Shown: positions 24,419 to 34,663, counted from the first letter of the stretch. The stretch is DNA of 64,000 bases from Candidatus Amarobacillus elongatus (GCA_016703545.1 JADJBX010000002.1:1-64000); one strand, 5' to 3'. Notes: generated by a model from the letters alone, not told the origin. Translations and numbers: made by a program.

Positions 24419-25774
24419 ATGAGCGCGCCCGGCGTGATCGTCCTCGCCGCGGGGCAGGGCACGCGAATGCGTTCATCGCTGCCGAAGGTGCTCCACCCCG
24501 TCTGCGGCAAGCCCATGATCCTGCACGTCATCGATGCCGCCCGCGCCCTCGGCCCGGCCCGCATCGCCGTCGTTGTCGGCCATGGCGCCGAACAGGTTCG
24601 CGCGGCCGCGGCCGCGCCGGATGTCACCTTCGTCGAACAGGACGTCCTCGATGGCACCGGCGGCGCCGTCGACCGCTGCCGCGAGGCGATGGCCGGCTGC
24701 GATCCCATCGTCGTCCTCAACGGCGATGAGCCGCTGATTTCGCCCGGGACCCTGGGCCGCCTGCTGGCTGCGCTCGAAGGCCGCCGCATGGCGTTCGTCA
24801 CCCAGTGGGTGCCGGATGGCCTCGCGCTCGGCCGCGTCCGCCGCGCCGGCGACACCCCCAACGGCGCCGTCATGGGCATCGTGCAGCTCGCCGACGACCC
24901 CGGGCGCTCCGGTCCCGCCGAGATCAACTGGGGCCAGTACGCCTTCGCCGCACCGTGGCTCTGGACCATGCTGGACAAAGTGCCGCTCAGCTCGCAGGGC
25001 GAACGCTACCTCACCCTCCTCGCCGACTACGCGCACGAAGACCACACTCCCGCCGCCACCGTCGCCGCCGATCCCGCGGAAGCCCTCGGCGTCGATGACC
25101 GGGTGAAGCTGGCGGAGGCCGAGACGCGCATGCGCCACCGCATCCTCCGCGACCACATGCTCGCGGGCGTCACGATCACCGACCCCGCCTCCACCTACAT
25201 CGATGCCACCGTGCGCCTCGCCCGGGACGTCACCGTGCTCCCGAACTGCTTCCTGCGAGGGAACACCGCCGTGGGTGAGAACAGCGTCATCGGCCCCGCG
25301 ACCACCCTCCGCAACGCGGCCGTCGGCCGCGACACCGAGATCGGCCAGTCAGTGGTCGAGGAGTCGCGGATCGGCGATGGGGTACACCTGGGGCCGTTCG
25401 CGCACGTTCGCGGCAACAGCACCATCGGCGATGGCTGCCACCTCGGGAACTACGCCGAGGTCAACCGCAGCACGCTCGGCCGCGACGTGAAGATGCACCA
25501 CTTCAGCTACCTCGGGGATGCCACCGTCGGCGATGGCGCGAACATCGCGGCGGGCGTCATCACCTGCAACTACGACGGCGTGAACAAGAATCCGACAGTC
25601 ATCGGCGAAGGCGCCTTCGTCGCGTGCGACACGATGCTCGTGGCGCCGGTTACCTTCGGCGCCCACGCCCGCACCGGCGCAGGCGCCGTGCTCCGCGACG
25701 ACCTTCCCCCGGGCGCCCTGGCGGTGGGCGTGCCCGCCCGTATCGTGCGGACCGCCCCGCCCCCGGAGTCCTGA
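24419..25774 (+). CDS. glmU: UDP-GlcNAc pyrophosphorylase / glucosamine-1-P acetyltransferase
   Basis: A 451-residue bifunctional enzyme making UDP-N-acetylglucosamine for peptidoglycan. The uridyltransferase domain opens with VLAAGQGTRMRSSLPKVLH (residues 7-25) and contains NGDEPLI near 101. The left-handed beta-helix acetyltransferase domain (about 245-451) shows hexapeptide repeats, KMHHFSYLGDATVG and NYDGVNK (near 381). ATG 24419 follows GGGGGAG; the ATG at 24383 has no such site. Followed after 4 bases by a CorC-type gene. Confidence 0.96.
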   Translation: MSAPGVIVLAAGQGTRMRSSLPKVLHPVCGKPMILHVIDAARALGPARIAVVVGHGAEQVRAAAAAPDVTFVEQDVLDGTGGAVDRCREAMAGCDPIVVLNGDEPLISPGTLGRLLAALEGRRMAFVTQWVPDGLALGRVRRAGDTPNGAVMGIVQLADDPGRSGPAEINWGQYAFAAPWLWTMLDKVPLSSQGERYLTLLADYAHEDHTPAATVAADPAEALGVDDRVKLAEAETRMRHRILRDHMLAGVTITDPASTYIDATVRLARDVTVLPNCFLRGNTAVGENSVIGPATTLRNAAVGRDTEIGQSVVEESRIGDGVHLGPFAHVRGNSTIGDGCHLGNYAEVNRSTLGRDVKMHHFSYLGDATVGDGANIAAGVITCNYDGVNKNPTVIGEGAFVACDTMLVAPVTFGAHARTGAGAVLRDDLPPGALAVGVPARIVRTAPPPES

Positions 25775-25778
25775 CGCC

Positions 25779-27041
25779 ATGGATAGCGACTTACTCATCG
25801 GCATCCTGGTCGTGCTGCCCGCGTCGGTGGTTCTCGGGATGGTGGCCGCGGCCGAGACCGCCCTCGAGCGCGCGAACGATGTCCGCATCCGCGCCGCCGC
25901 CGCCCGCGGTGATGCCCGCGCCCGCAGCCTCGTGAGCTCTGTCGAACAGCCGCGCGAATTCCTGGGAGCGCTGACCACCGGACGCGTCCTGTTCGCCGCC
26001 CTCATCGTCGCCTGCTTCGTGGCCGTCGGCGCCGAGGAATGGAACGGCCTTCGCCCTGTGATCCTCGCGGGCGTCTGCGGCGGGCTCTTCGTCGCCGTGA
26101 TCGAAATGACCGTCGGCCGCCTCGCCTCCCGCGCCCCGGAGTACGCCGCGATCTCGCTCGCGGGCGTGGTTCGCTCGGCACGCATGGTCTTCGGTGTGCC
26201 CGCCTTCCTGCTTTCGCTGCCCGCGCGCGTGGCCGCTCGCTTCATCACCTTCGTCACCCCGCGCCGCCAGGACGACATCCTCAGCGTCATCGAGCGCGAG
26301 GAAGCCGCCGGCGGCGTCGAAGAGCAGGAACAGCGCATGATCCGCGGCGTCATCGCCCTCGAGGACAAGACCGCCCGCGAGATCATGATTCCCCGCATCG
26401 ACATCGCCGCCGCCGATATCGACACCCCCATCGAGGAGGTCGCGAGCCTCGTGAACGAGCGCGGGTACAGCCGCGTGCCCATCTACCAGGAAAACATCGA
26501 CGACATCACCGGCATCGTCTACGCCAAGGACCTGCTGCGCGCGGTTACGAATGGCGGCCAATCGCGCCCCATCTCCGAGCTCCTTCGCGAACCCGTCTTC
26601 ATCCCCGAATCCAAGCGCCTCGACCAGCTCCTCACGGAAATGCGCGCGACGCGCCAGCACATGGCCATCGTCGTCGACGAGTACGGCGGGACCGCCGGAC
26701 TGGTCACCATCGAGGACCTGCTCGAGGAGATCGTCGGCGAGATCGAGGACGAGTACGACGTGGCCCGGCCTGGCCTGGAGCAGATCTCCGCCGACGAGGT
26801 CGTCCTCGATGCCGGCACGACTACCGACGTCCTCCGCGAGCTGTTCGACTACGAAGTGGAGTCCGAGGATTTCGATACCGTGGGCGGCTTCCTCATTCAC
26901 GAGCTCGGCCGGCTCCCGGCGGTGGGCGATGAGGTGCGCGTCGATGGCCTCACGATGCGCGTGCTCAGCATGTCCGGCCGCCGCGTCCGCCGCCTCCGCA
27001 TCGCCCGCGAAGCGCTCGCCGAAGGCGCCGCCGCGCGCTGA
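25779..27041 (+). CDS. CorC/HlyC-type membrane protein with CBS domains
   Basis: A 420-residue protein of the CNNM/CorC family: an N-terminal DUF21 membrane region of about four helices (residues 1-140), a pair of CBS domains (about 195-320, beginning IMIPRIDIAAADID and including HMAIVVDEYGGTAGLVTIEDLLEE), and the C-terminal transporter-associated domain (about 340-415, DFDTVGGFLIHELGRLP). Relatives export Mg2+ or Co2+ with Na+, with CBS binding of Mg-ATP. The first helix is short compared with most family members. Tightly coupled to glmU. Confidence 0.9.
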   Translation: MDSDLLIGILVVLPASVVLGMVAAAETALERANDVRIRAAAARGDARARSLVSSVEQPREFLGALTTGRVLFAALIVACFVAVGAEEWNGLRPVILAGVCGGLFVAVIEMTVGRLASRAPEYAAISLAGVVRSARMVFGVPAFLLSLPARVAARFITFVTPRRQDDILSVIEREEAAGGVEEQEQRMIRGVIALEDKTAREIMIPRIDIAAADIDTPIEEVASLVNERGYSRVPIYQENIDDITGIVYAKDLLRAVTNGGQSRPISELLREPVFIPESKRLDQLLTEMRATRQHMAIVVDEYGGTAGLVTIEDLLEEIVGEIEDEYDVARPGLEQISADEVVLDAGTTTDVLRELFDYEVESEDFDTVGGFLIHELGRLPAVGDEVRVDGLTMRVLSMSGRRVRRLRIAREALAEGAAAR

Positions 27042-27053
27042 GCGTTCCGGCCG

Positions 27054-27059
27054 TATAGT
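27054..27059 (+). promoter_or_regulatory. -10 element for leaderless dprA transcription
   Basis: TATAGT ends 8 bases before the dprA ATG (27068). Transcription from this element would start at or within one or two bases of the ATG, so dprA is probably leaderless; no ribosome-binding site precedes it. There is no clear -35. Confidence 0.4.
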
Positions 27060-27067
27060 GCGCGCAA

Positions 27068-28228
27068 ATGAGCGATGACACGGAAGAGCGCGCCCGCTGG
27101 CTGGCCCTGCGCCGCGCGGGTCTCGGCAGCAGCAACTTCTCGATCCTGCTCGGGGCGTTCGGCGCGATTGGCGCGGCATGGGACGCCACCCCGAGGAGCC
27201 TCGCCGAGGCCGACCTCGATCCGCAGTACATCCGCGCGTTCGAAAAGGCCCGCGCCACGTTCGATGCCGGCCGCGAGATCGAACTGCTCGAACGGCACGA
27301 GGCCCGCGCCCTCACCTGGCTCGACGGCGACTACCCGGAGATGCTGCGCACGATCCCCCAGAGCCCGCCCGTCCTGTTCGTTCGCGGCGCAAAGGGCCCG
27401 CAGTTCGACCAGGCGCTGGCGGTCGTGGGCACCCGCCACGTCACCGCCTACGGCCGGCAGGTGTGCGAGGAGTTCTGCGCCACCGTCGCCCGTGCCGGCG
27501 TCGCCATCATCAGCGGCCTCGCCCGCGGCGTGGACACCATCGCCCACCGGGTGGCGCTCGAAAACGGCGTGCCCACCGTCGCCGTCCTGGCCGGCGGCAT
27601 CGAGCAGGTGTATCCCCGGGAGAACCTCGGTCTCGCGAACCGCATCCGCGAGCAAGGCTGCCTCGTGAGCGAATACCCGGTCGGGATTCCCGCCCGCCCG
27701 GACTACTTCCCCCGCCGGAACCGCATCCTCTCGGGGCTCGCGCGGGCGACCCTCGTCGTCGAAGCGGGCGAAGGCAGCGGCGCGTTGCACACCGCCAACT
27801 GGGCGTTCGAACAGCAGCGGGACGTCTTCGCGATCCCCGGCTCCGTGTACTCCCGCCAGAGCGCGGGCACGAACCAGCTCATCCGCGAGCACACCGCCCG
27901 CCTCGTCAGCTCGCCCGAGCAGCTGTGCGAGGAGTTGAACCTGGTCAGCGCCACCGGGCAGTTCCCCCTGCCCGGCCAGCCCGTCCGCGAGCCCGCGTCG
28001 CCGGCTCCCTCCGCGTCGCCGCGGCCAGCAGCGGTCGCGCAGCCTCGCCCGGAGGTGAGCGAAGGCGAGGGCCGCGTGCTCCACTGGCTCGCCGAGGGCC
28101 CCCTGCACGTGGACGAAGTCTGTCGCGCTTCCGGCCTCGCCGTGGCCGAAGTCAGCGCCACCCTCCAGATCCTCGAACTGAAGGGACTGGTACGGCAGGA
28201 CCGGCCCATGGTGTATGCCGCGTTGTGA
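27068..28228 (+). CDS. dprA: DNA-processing protein DprA
   Basis: A 386-residue protein that loads RecA on incoming single-stranded DNA during natural transformation. The Rossmann-like core (about 105-300) shows VVGTRHVTAYG, SGLARGVDTIAHR, VAVLAGGIEQVYPREN, SEYPVG and RNRILSGLARATLVVEAGEGSGALHT, all DprA signatures. An N-terminal helical region and a C-terminal winged-helix domain (about 325-386, VLHWLAEGPLHVDEVC) complete the usual layout. It may be leaderless. Confidence 0.96.
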   Translation: MSDDTEERARWLALRRAGLGSSNFSILLGAFGAIGAAWDATPRSLAEADLDPQYIRAFEKARATFDAGREIELLERHEARALTWLDGDYPEMLRTIPQSPPVLFVRGAKGPQFDQALAVVGTRHVTAYGRQVCEEFCATVARAGVAIISGLARGVDTIAHRVALENGVPTVAVLAGGIEQVYPRENLGLANRIREQGCLVSEYPVGIPARPDYFPRRNRILSGLARATLVVEAGEGSGALHTANWAFEQQRDVFAIPGSVYSRQSAGTNQLIREHTARLVSSPEQLCEELNLVSATGQFPLPGQPVREPASPAPSASPRPAAVAQPRPEVSEGEGRVLHWLAEGPLHVDEVCRASGLAVAEVSATLQILELKGLVRQDRPMVYAAL

Positions 28229-28341
28229 ACTCGGACCTTTCCCGGGGGTGATCGGCGGAGGCCCCCCTCGACAGTTGGACAGAATTATGGATAGGCTCGA
28301 ACCCCACCCCGCCGCGCCGCAGACGCGGCAAGGATAGAAAT

Positions 28342-30818
28342 GTGACCACAGCTCCAAAATCACGGGCTTCCAAGGCAGCCGGGCCACTCGCCCGCCGCAT
28401 GTCCGCCCGTTCCTCCGCGCCCGCGTCCGAGGCTCCCTCCCGGCGAGGCCGCGCCCGTAACCTCGTGATCGTCGAATCCCCCGCCAAAGCCCGTACCGTC
28501 GAGAACATCCTCGGCAGCGACTACCGCGTCATCGCCTCCGTCGGGCACGTCCGCGACCTCCCCAATTACGGCTACGGCGTCGAGGACTTCGAGTCCTTCC
28601 GCCCGAAGTACGTCGTCGTCAAGGACAAGAAGCGCGGCGTCGACAAGAACGACGTCATCGACGAAATCGCTACCGCCGCGAAGGCCGCGGATCGCGTCTA
28701 CCTCTCCACGGACCCCGACCGAGAAGGCGAGGCCATCTCCTGGCACATCCGCGAAGCGGCGGGCATCCCGCCGGAGAAGACCTCTCGCGTCGTGTTCCAC
28801 GAGATTACGAAGCCCGCGATCGAGGACGCCTTCCGCCACCCCGGCGAACTCGACATGAATCTCGTCGACGCGCAGCAGACCCGCCGCGTCCTCGACCGCC
28901 TGATCGGCTTCCCGCTGACCTGGTTCGTCCAGGGCAAGGTGAGCAAGGCGGCGAGTGCCGGCCGTGTCCAGAGCGTCGCCCTGCGCCTCATCGTCGACCG
29001 CGAAAAGCTCATCCGGAACTTCACCGCGACCGAGTATTGGACCATCTCCGCGGGGCTGGCCCAGGGCGGCACCCTCGCCCCCGCCGGCGCCGGCTTCACC
29101 GCCGAGCTCGCCCGCCTGCCCGGCCTCGAACGCGGCCGTTCGATCCGTCCCGGTACCGGTGAATTCCGGCCCGCGATCCCGGACCAGGCCGCCGCCGATG
29201 CGCTCGTGGCCACCTTCAACCGGTCCACCTTCTCGGTTTCGAGCGTGAAAAAGGGGCAGCGATCGAAGTCCGCCGCGCCGCCCTTTACCACGAGCACCTT
29301 CCAGCAGGCGGCGAACAACCGCCTCGGCATGGGCGCATCGCGGGCGATGTCGGTGGCACAACAGCTGTACGAAGGCGTGGATGTCGGCTCCGGCCCCGTC
29401 GGCCTCATTACGTACATGCGAACCGACTCCCTGAATATCTCGACGGTGGCCCGGGGCGAGGCGCGCTCGTACATCAGCGGCCGCTGGGGCCCTGACTTCG
29501 TGCCCGCCAGGGAGCGCGTGTTTACCACCCGCTCGAAGGGCGCGCAGGAAGCCCACGAGGCGATTCGGCCCACCGACCCGGCGCGCACCCCGGACGCCGT
29601 CCGGCGCTACCTGTCGGCGGAGCAGTTCCGTGTGTATCAGCTCATCTGGCAGCGGTTTCTCGCCAGCCAGATGGCCGACGCCCGCTTCAGCACCGTTGCC
29701 GTCGAGATCGAGGCGCGCGAGGGAGGCGCCCTCCGCGGCACCTTCCGCGCGAACGCACAGCAGCTCGTCTTCGCCGGCCACCTCGCCGTTTACGGCATCG
29801 ATGCCAACGAACGCGAGGCAGGCGAGGAGGACGAGGACGCCGAGGCGAACCTCCCCGAGCTCGCGGAGGGCGAGGCCCTCGTACGGCGCTCCGTCGACGG
29901 CCGCCAGCACTTCACCGAACCCCCGCCCCGGTACACCGAGGCCAGCCTGGTGAAGGCGCTCGAGGAGCTCGGCATCGGCCGCCCAAGCACCTACGCCACC
30001 ATCGTCCAGACGGTCCAGAAGCGCGACTACGTCCGCAAGGAAGGCCGCGCGCTGGTGCCCATGGAGCTCGGCTTCCTCGTCAACGACATGCTCGTCGAGC
30101 ATCTCGGGCGGTACGTGGACACCGGCTTCACCAGCGCCATGGAGGAAGACCTCGACGAGATCGCCGAGGGCAAGCGCGAATACGTCGATGTCGTGAAGGA
30201 GTTCTGGAGCGCCTTCGAAAAGGACATCGAGAAAGCCAAGGGCTCGGCCGAGAAGCAGCAGGAGGAGACCGACTTCCTCTGCAACGTCTGCGGCGAAGCC
30301 AACATGGTGATCAAGTGGGGCCGGAACGGGAAGTTCCTCGCCTGCCCCCGCTACCCCGAATGCAAGAACGCCATGCCCCTGAACGATGCGGGCGAGCCCG
30401 TGCTTGTCGCACAGCCCACGGTCACGGGGTACGACTGTCCCCGGTGCGGCGCCGCCACCGTGCAGAAGAACGGTCCCTACGGCCCGTACATCGATTGCGT
30501 GCGCCGCGAGGAGCAGGCGTGTGACTTCCGCGCAGGCGTGCCCGTCGGCGTCGCTTGCCCGGAATGCGTGGATCCGCCGGGGCAGATGGTCGAAAAGCAG
30601 GCTCGCAGCGGCAAACGCGGGACGTTCTACGCGTGCTGGAACTACCCCCCGACTGCAGCTACACGCTCAACGCGATCACGCCGGGGATGAAGCCCGAACC
30701 GCGCGCACAGGACGTCATGCTCGAGGCGAACAAGAAGCTGCGTGAGCGCAGCGCGCGCGGCAAGGCCGCCTTCGCCGCCCGCAAGGCGAACACCGTCCGA
30801 GCCCGTAAAGCGTCCTGA
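28342..30818 (+). CDS. topA: DNA topoisomerase I (frameshifted near 3' end)
   Basis: About 825 residues after bridging one frameshift. GTG 28342 follows AAGGA. The TOPRIM domain carries VIVESPAKARTVENILG (about residue 43), STDPDREGEAISWH (near 117) follows, and the active-site tyrosine lies in LITYMRTDSLNIS (near 356). Three four-cysteine zinc fingers follow (near 650, 695, 737). In the third, a run of six C at 30645-30650 shifts the frame: YACWNYP should continue PDCSYTLNAI, which is present in the next frame and closes at 30818 after a lysine/arginine-rich tail. One missing C explains everything. topA is essential, so an assembly error is more likely than a mutation. Confidence 0.93.
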
Positions 30819-30880
30819 CCGCGCCCCGGAAAGAACGTGACCAACCGTGCCACGGTGGGTTGCGGTTCTCCGGGCGACGC

Positions 30881-30910
30881 TATACTTTCCCTCCACTGAC
30901 CACTGGAGGG
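30881..30910 (+). promoter_or_regulatory. -10 element and inverted repeat over the ribosome site
   Basis: TATACT (30881-30886) is a good -10, with TTGCGG about 15 bases upstream. CCCTCCA (30889-30895) and TGGAGGG (30904-30910) form a perfect 7-bp inverted repeat with an 8-base loop; the right arm contains the GGAGGG that precedes the ATG at 30916. If transcription starts at 30889 or earlier, folding would hide the ribosome site; otherwise it may be an operator. Confidence 0.4.
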
Positions 30911-30915
30911 CGAGA

Positions 30916-31986
30916 ATGTCGCACGTCATGCTCCTCGTCGGGACCCGCAAAGGTCTCTTCATCTTCGAATCCCGCGACGGCCGCAAGAGCTGGTCCCAGC
31001 GCGGACCGTTCTGCGAAAACTGGCCGATCATGCACGCCACCTGGGATCCGAAGACCCGCGCGATCATCGCCGGCGGCGGAAACGCCTGGTTCGGCCCCGC
31101 CGTCTGGAAGAGCACCGACATGGGCGAAACCTGGACGCATTCGAGCCAGGGGCTCAGCTATCCCGAAGGCGAGGACGGGACCGTCGCGGTGTGGAGCCTC
31201 GCCCGAGCCGGCGACGCGCTCTACGCGGGCGTCGAGCCCGCGGGACTGTTCCGCAGCCTCGATGACGGCGAAAGCTGGTCCGAAGTGGCCGCCCTCCGCG
31301 CGCACCCCACCCGCGAGTTCTGGATGCCCGGCGGCGGCGGGCTCATCCTCCACCGCGTCCTCCCCGATGCCGCGGACCCGAGCCACCTGATGATCACCAT
31401 CTCCGCCGGCGGGGCCTACGCCACGGAGGATGGCGGCGAGACCTGGGAGCCGCGCAACAAGGGTGTGCTCATGTCCTTCCTCCCGGAGGAGTCGCAGGAC
31501 CAGCCCGCCGGCCAGTGCGTCCATCGCGTCGTCCGCGATGCCGCGGGCACCCTCTTCCAACAGCACCACGGGGGGCTCTACCGCAGCGACGACGACGGGC
31601 AGCACTGGACCTCGATCGCCGAGGGGCTGCCCTCCGACTTCGGTTTCGCCATGGTCGCCCACCCGCACCGCGCCGGGACCGTGTTCGTTGTCCCCCTCGA
31701 AAGCGACCACGCGCGGTACGTCCCCGGCGGCAAGGCCGCCATCTGGCGCACGAAAGACGGCGGCGCGAGCTGGGAAGAAGTGCGGGCCGGGTTCTCCGAT
31801 GAGCCGATGTTCCTGAACGTTCTCCGCGGCGCGCTCACCGCCGATACCCTCGATCCCGCCGGGATCTACTTCGGCAGTGCCACCGGCCAGCTCTTCGCCA
31901 GCACCGACGACGGCAACACCTGGCAGCAGATCCCCGGCCTGCTCCCGGTGATCTCGTCGGTCGAAGCCGCCGTCATCGAGGAGTAA
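30916..31986 (+). CDS. Seven-bladed beta-propeller with Asp-box (BNR) repeats
   Basis: A 356-residue protein with seven Asp-box motifs (S/T-x-D-x-G-x-x-W): SRDGRKSW, STDMGETW, SLDDGESW, TEDGGETW, SDDDGQHW, TKDGGASW and STDDGNTW. Seven repeats predict a complete propeller, as in sortilin-like proteins. No signal peptide is visible (MSHVMLLVGTRKGLFIFES starts directly with strands), so it is cytosolic, and no sialidase catalytic Arg triad is evident. The stop is 2 bases before a MoaD-like gene, a coupling that suggests the propeller binds the small protein or a sulfur-transfer partner. Function unknown. Confidence 0.8.
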   Translation: MSHVMLLVGTRKGLFIFESRDGRKSWSQRGPFCENWPIMHATWDPKTRAIIAGGGNAWFGPAVWKSTDMGETWTHSSQGLSYPEGEDGTVAVWSLARAGDALYAGVEPAGLFRSLDDGESWSEVAALRAHPTREFWMPGGGGLILHRVLPDAADPSHLMITISAGGAYATEDGGETWEPRNKGVLMSFLPEESQDQPAGQCVHRVVRDAAGTLFQQHHGGLYRSDDDGQHWTSIAEGLPSDFGFAMVAHPHRAGTVFVVPLESDHARYVPGGKAAIWRTKDGGASWEEVRAGFSDEPMFLNVLRGALTADTLDPAGIYFGSATGQLFASTDDGNTWQQIPGLLPVISSVEAAVIEE

Positions 31987-31988
31987 TC

Positions 31989-32252
31989 GTGGCCGAAGTG
32001 CTCCTGCCGGCGGCGTTGGGACGCCTGTTCCCCGGGCTGGGGAGGCGGGTTACGGCCGAGGGCGGCGATGTCGCCGCCCTCCTCGCCGACTTCGACGCCC
32101 GCTTCCCCGGCCTCCGGGACCGCGTCGCGGATAGCTCCCCCGCCATTCGCCGCCACATCGCCGTCTTCGTCGATGGCGAACGCGCCGACCTCACGACCGA
32201 AGTCGGCGCCCACTCCAAAGTCGAATTCCTCGCGGCGATCAGCGGCGGGTAG
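31989..32252 (+). CDS. MoaD/ThiS-family sulfur-carrier-like protein
   Basis: An 87-residue ubiquitin-fold protein from GTG 31989. The C terminus EFLAAISGG ends in the Gly-Gly that MoaD and ThiS need for adenylation and thiocarboxylation. FVDGERADL near residue 62 matches the family's NGxxV region. It is coupled to the beta-propeller gene. It could supply sulfur to molybdopterin, thiamine or another cofactor; no dedicated activating enzyme is in the window. A second, different MoaD-like gene lies at 42090. Confidence 0.8.
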   Translation: MAEVLLPAALGRLFPGLGRRVTAEGGDVAALLADFDARFPGLRDRVADSSPAIRRHIAVFVDGERADLTTEVGAHSKVEFLAAISGG

Positions 32253-32292
32253 CTCGATCGACCGTCTCCCCGGGCGGGGATACCGTGAGCAC

Positions 32293-33470
32293 ATGGCCTT
32301 CGGCTTCACCCTCACGACGGCGCCGGATTCGCCCGTCGCCCCCGCACCGGGCTCATCCGCACCAGCCACGGCAGCTTCGAAACCCCCGCGTTCATGCCCG
32401 TGGGCACGCTCGCAACCGTCAAGTCGCTGCTCCCGGAGGACGTCGCCGCCACCGGCGCCGGCATCCTCCTGGTGAATGCCTACCACCTCTACCTCCGCCC
32501 CGGCCACGAGCTCATCGAACGCCTCGGCGGCGTCCACCGCTTCATGGACTGGCACGGCCCGATCCTCTCCGACAGCGGCGGGTTCCAGGTCTTCAGTCTC
32601 GCGAAACTCGGCAGGGTGGAGGAACGCGGCCTCACCTTCCGGTCCCACATCGACGGGTCCGAGCACTTCTACAGCCCGGAAGTGGCGATGCAGGTCCAGC
32701 GCAGCCTCGGCGTCGACATCGCGATGCCACTGGATCACGTGCTCGAAGGAACCGCCCCCGAACCGGCGGCCCGCGACGCCGCCGAACGGACCCTTCGCTG
32801 GTACGAACGAAGCCGTTCCGCCGCCGGAACGATGACCACCTTCGCCATCGTGCAGGGCGGGATTCACCCGGAACTCCGCCGTTGGCACGCACGCGAACTC
32901 GCCGCCCTCGATGCTCCCGGCTATAGCATCGGCGGCCTCTCCGTGGGCGAATCGAAGGCGGACATGTGGGCGATGACTGCGGTCGTCACCGCCGAGCTCC
33001 CGGTCGCGAAACCGCGCTACCTCATGGGCGTCGGCAGCCCCGAGGACCTGGTGAACGGCGTCGGCCGCGGCGTCGACATGTTCGATTGCGTGCTTCCAAC
33101 ACGGCTCGGCCGGAACGGCGGCCTGTTCACGCCGGACGGCCGCATCTCGATCGGCAATGCCCGCTTCCGGGAGGAACCCGGCCCCATCGACGCCACCTGC
33201 GATTGCCCCGCCTGCACCCGCTTCCCCGCGGCCTACCTGCACCACCTCTTCCGCAACGACGAGCTCCTCGGCTATCGGCTGGCCACCGTTCACAACGTCC
33301 GCTTCCTCGTTCGCCTGCTCGAACGGGCGCGTTCCGCCATCCGCGCGGGCACTTTCGATGCCTTCGCCGCCGACTTCCTGGGCCGGTATCGCATCGCCGA
33401 CGGGGAGGTGCGCGCCGACCAGCGGGAACGCTGGAGCGCCCGCGCCAGGACGGAAGCGCCCCCGGAGTGA
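32293..33470 (+). CDS. tgt: tRNA-guanine transglycosylase (frameshifted near 5' end)
   Basis: About 392 residues after bridging one frameshift. It exchanges guanine-34 for preQ1 in GUN tRNAs. ATG 32293 gives MAFGFTLTTAPDSPVA; then the frame slips at the C run 32339-32343, and the family sequence RTGLIRTSHGSFETPAFMPVGT continues in the next frame to the stop. Downstream signatures: DSGGFQVFSL with the catalytic Asp region, GGLSVGES, CVLPTRLGRNG, and the zinc site CDCPACTRF...YLHHLF. Everything else is normal length, so a one-base indel in the assembly is likely. Its stop overlaps the MFS gene's GTG. Confidence 0.93.
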
Positions 33471-34663
33471 GCACCGCCGGGGCGTCGATCGCGAACCCGG
33501 CAGTGCGCCTCCGCCTGCTTGTCGTCGTCTACGCCCTCGACACACTGACCGCGCTCGCCGTGCTCGCCTACGGCAACGCCGCCTATCTCATCGACGAACT
33601 CGATGCGCCCGATGCATTCCCCGCCTTCGCGCTCGCCCTCTATGGCCTCTGCAAAATCGCCTCAGCACCCGTCGCGGGCAGGGTTTTCGACCACTTTGGG
33701 CCGCGCGTCACCCTCGCCGCCGGCCTCGCGATGCTCGCGGCCGGTCTCGCCGTCATCCTCCTCACGCATACGGCGACGGGCTATCTCGCTGGCCTTGCGC
33801 CCGTTTCCGCCGGTCTCGGCTTTAGCTGGCTGGTGGTCTTTGCCGCTATTGGGCGGCTCACCACCGCGGAGAAGCGCGCCAGCGAAACCGGCTTCATCGC
33901 CGTCGCCTGCATCCTCGCGGTCGCGTCCGGGTTCGGGGGCGCCGGCATCGCAGCCGAGACCGGCCCATGGTGGCTCCCGTTCGTGGCGTCAATCCTGCTC
34001 GGCGCCGTCGCCGGGCTCGCGAGCCTCCCGTTCGCCCCACGCGTACCCACCGTTCGGGCCGCTATCACCGATTCGCATGATGGCCCCTCACCGCCCCTTC
34101 GGCACGCCCCCGGGGTGGCTCGCGCGGCCGCACTCGCGGTGTTCCTGCATTTCGCCGTGGCCACGTCCGTTGCCGGCGTGTTCGGCGCCTTCGTCCTTCG
34201 CACCCTGGACCTGCCGCTGCTTCGCGGCGGGATCTTGCTCGTCCCGGCAGCCGGCGCCGGCGGCCTCGCGATGCTCCTGGGCGGGCGGCTGTCACGCCCG
34301 GGGCGGCGCCTACTCGAAGTCGCGGCGGTGTATGTGGCGGGGAGCGCCGGTGCCGCGGCTCTCGCCTTCGCCGATTCCGAGGTGGCGTTCGCGCTGAGCG
34401 CGCTCCCACTCGGCCTCGCCCTCGGCGGCGCCGTGCCGATCCTGAACGCCGCGGTCCTGGATGTGGCAACGAGCTCGGGGCGAACGGGCCGTTCCCTGGG
34501 GTGGATGTTCCTCGCCCAGGGGATGGGAACGGTGGGCGGACCGGCCGTGGCCGGGGGAATCATGGCCCTGCGTGGGCCAAGGGAAGCGCTCGCAGCCATC
34601 GCCGCGGCGTATCTCGCGGGGGCTCTCGTCGATGCCCTGAACAATCGGCGCACCGGGCTCTGA
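33467..34663 (+). CDS. Major facilitator superfamily transporter
   Basis: A 398-residue membrane protein from GTG 33467, which overlaps the tgt stop. About twelve hydrophobic segments are visible. GRVFDHFGPRVTLAAG (about residue 66) is the MFS motif A between helices 2 and 3. The residues lining the channel are mostly Ala, Gly and Leu, giving no clue to the substrate. Last gene before the rRNA operon. Confidence 0.85.
   Translation: MSTAGASIANPAVRLRLLVVVYALDTLTALAVLAYGNAAYLIDELDAPDAFPAFALALYGLCKIASAPVAGRVFDHFGPRVTLAAGLAMLAAGLAVILLTHTATGYLAGLAPVSAGLGFSWLVVFAAIGRLTTAEKRASETGFIAVACILAVASGFGGAGIAAETGPWWLPFVASILLGAVAGLASLPFAPRVPTVRAAITDSHDGPSPPLRHAPGVARAAALAVFLHFAVATSVAGVFGAFVLRTLDLPLLRGGILLVPAAGAGGLAMLLGGRLSRPGRRLLEVAAVYVAGSAGAAALAFADSEVAFALSALPLGLALGGAVPILNAAVLDVATSSGRTGRSLGWMFLAQGMGTVGGPAVAGGIMALRGPREALAAIAAAYLAGALVDALNNRRTGL

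Noticed and set aside
30645..30650. Programmed frameshifting in topA
   Set aside because: No downstream pseudoknot or stem is evident, and several unrelated genes show the same kind of break; an indel is simpler.
30916..31986. Sialidase
   Set aside because: Asp boxes alone do not make a sialidase; no signal peptide and no catalytic Arg triad or Tyr/Glu pair is evident.
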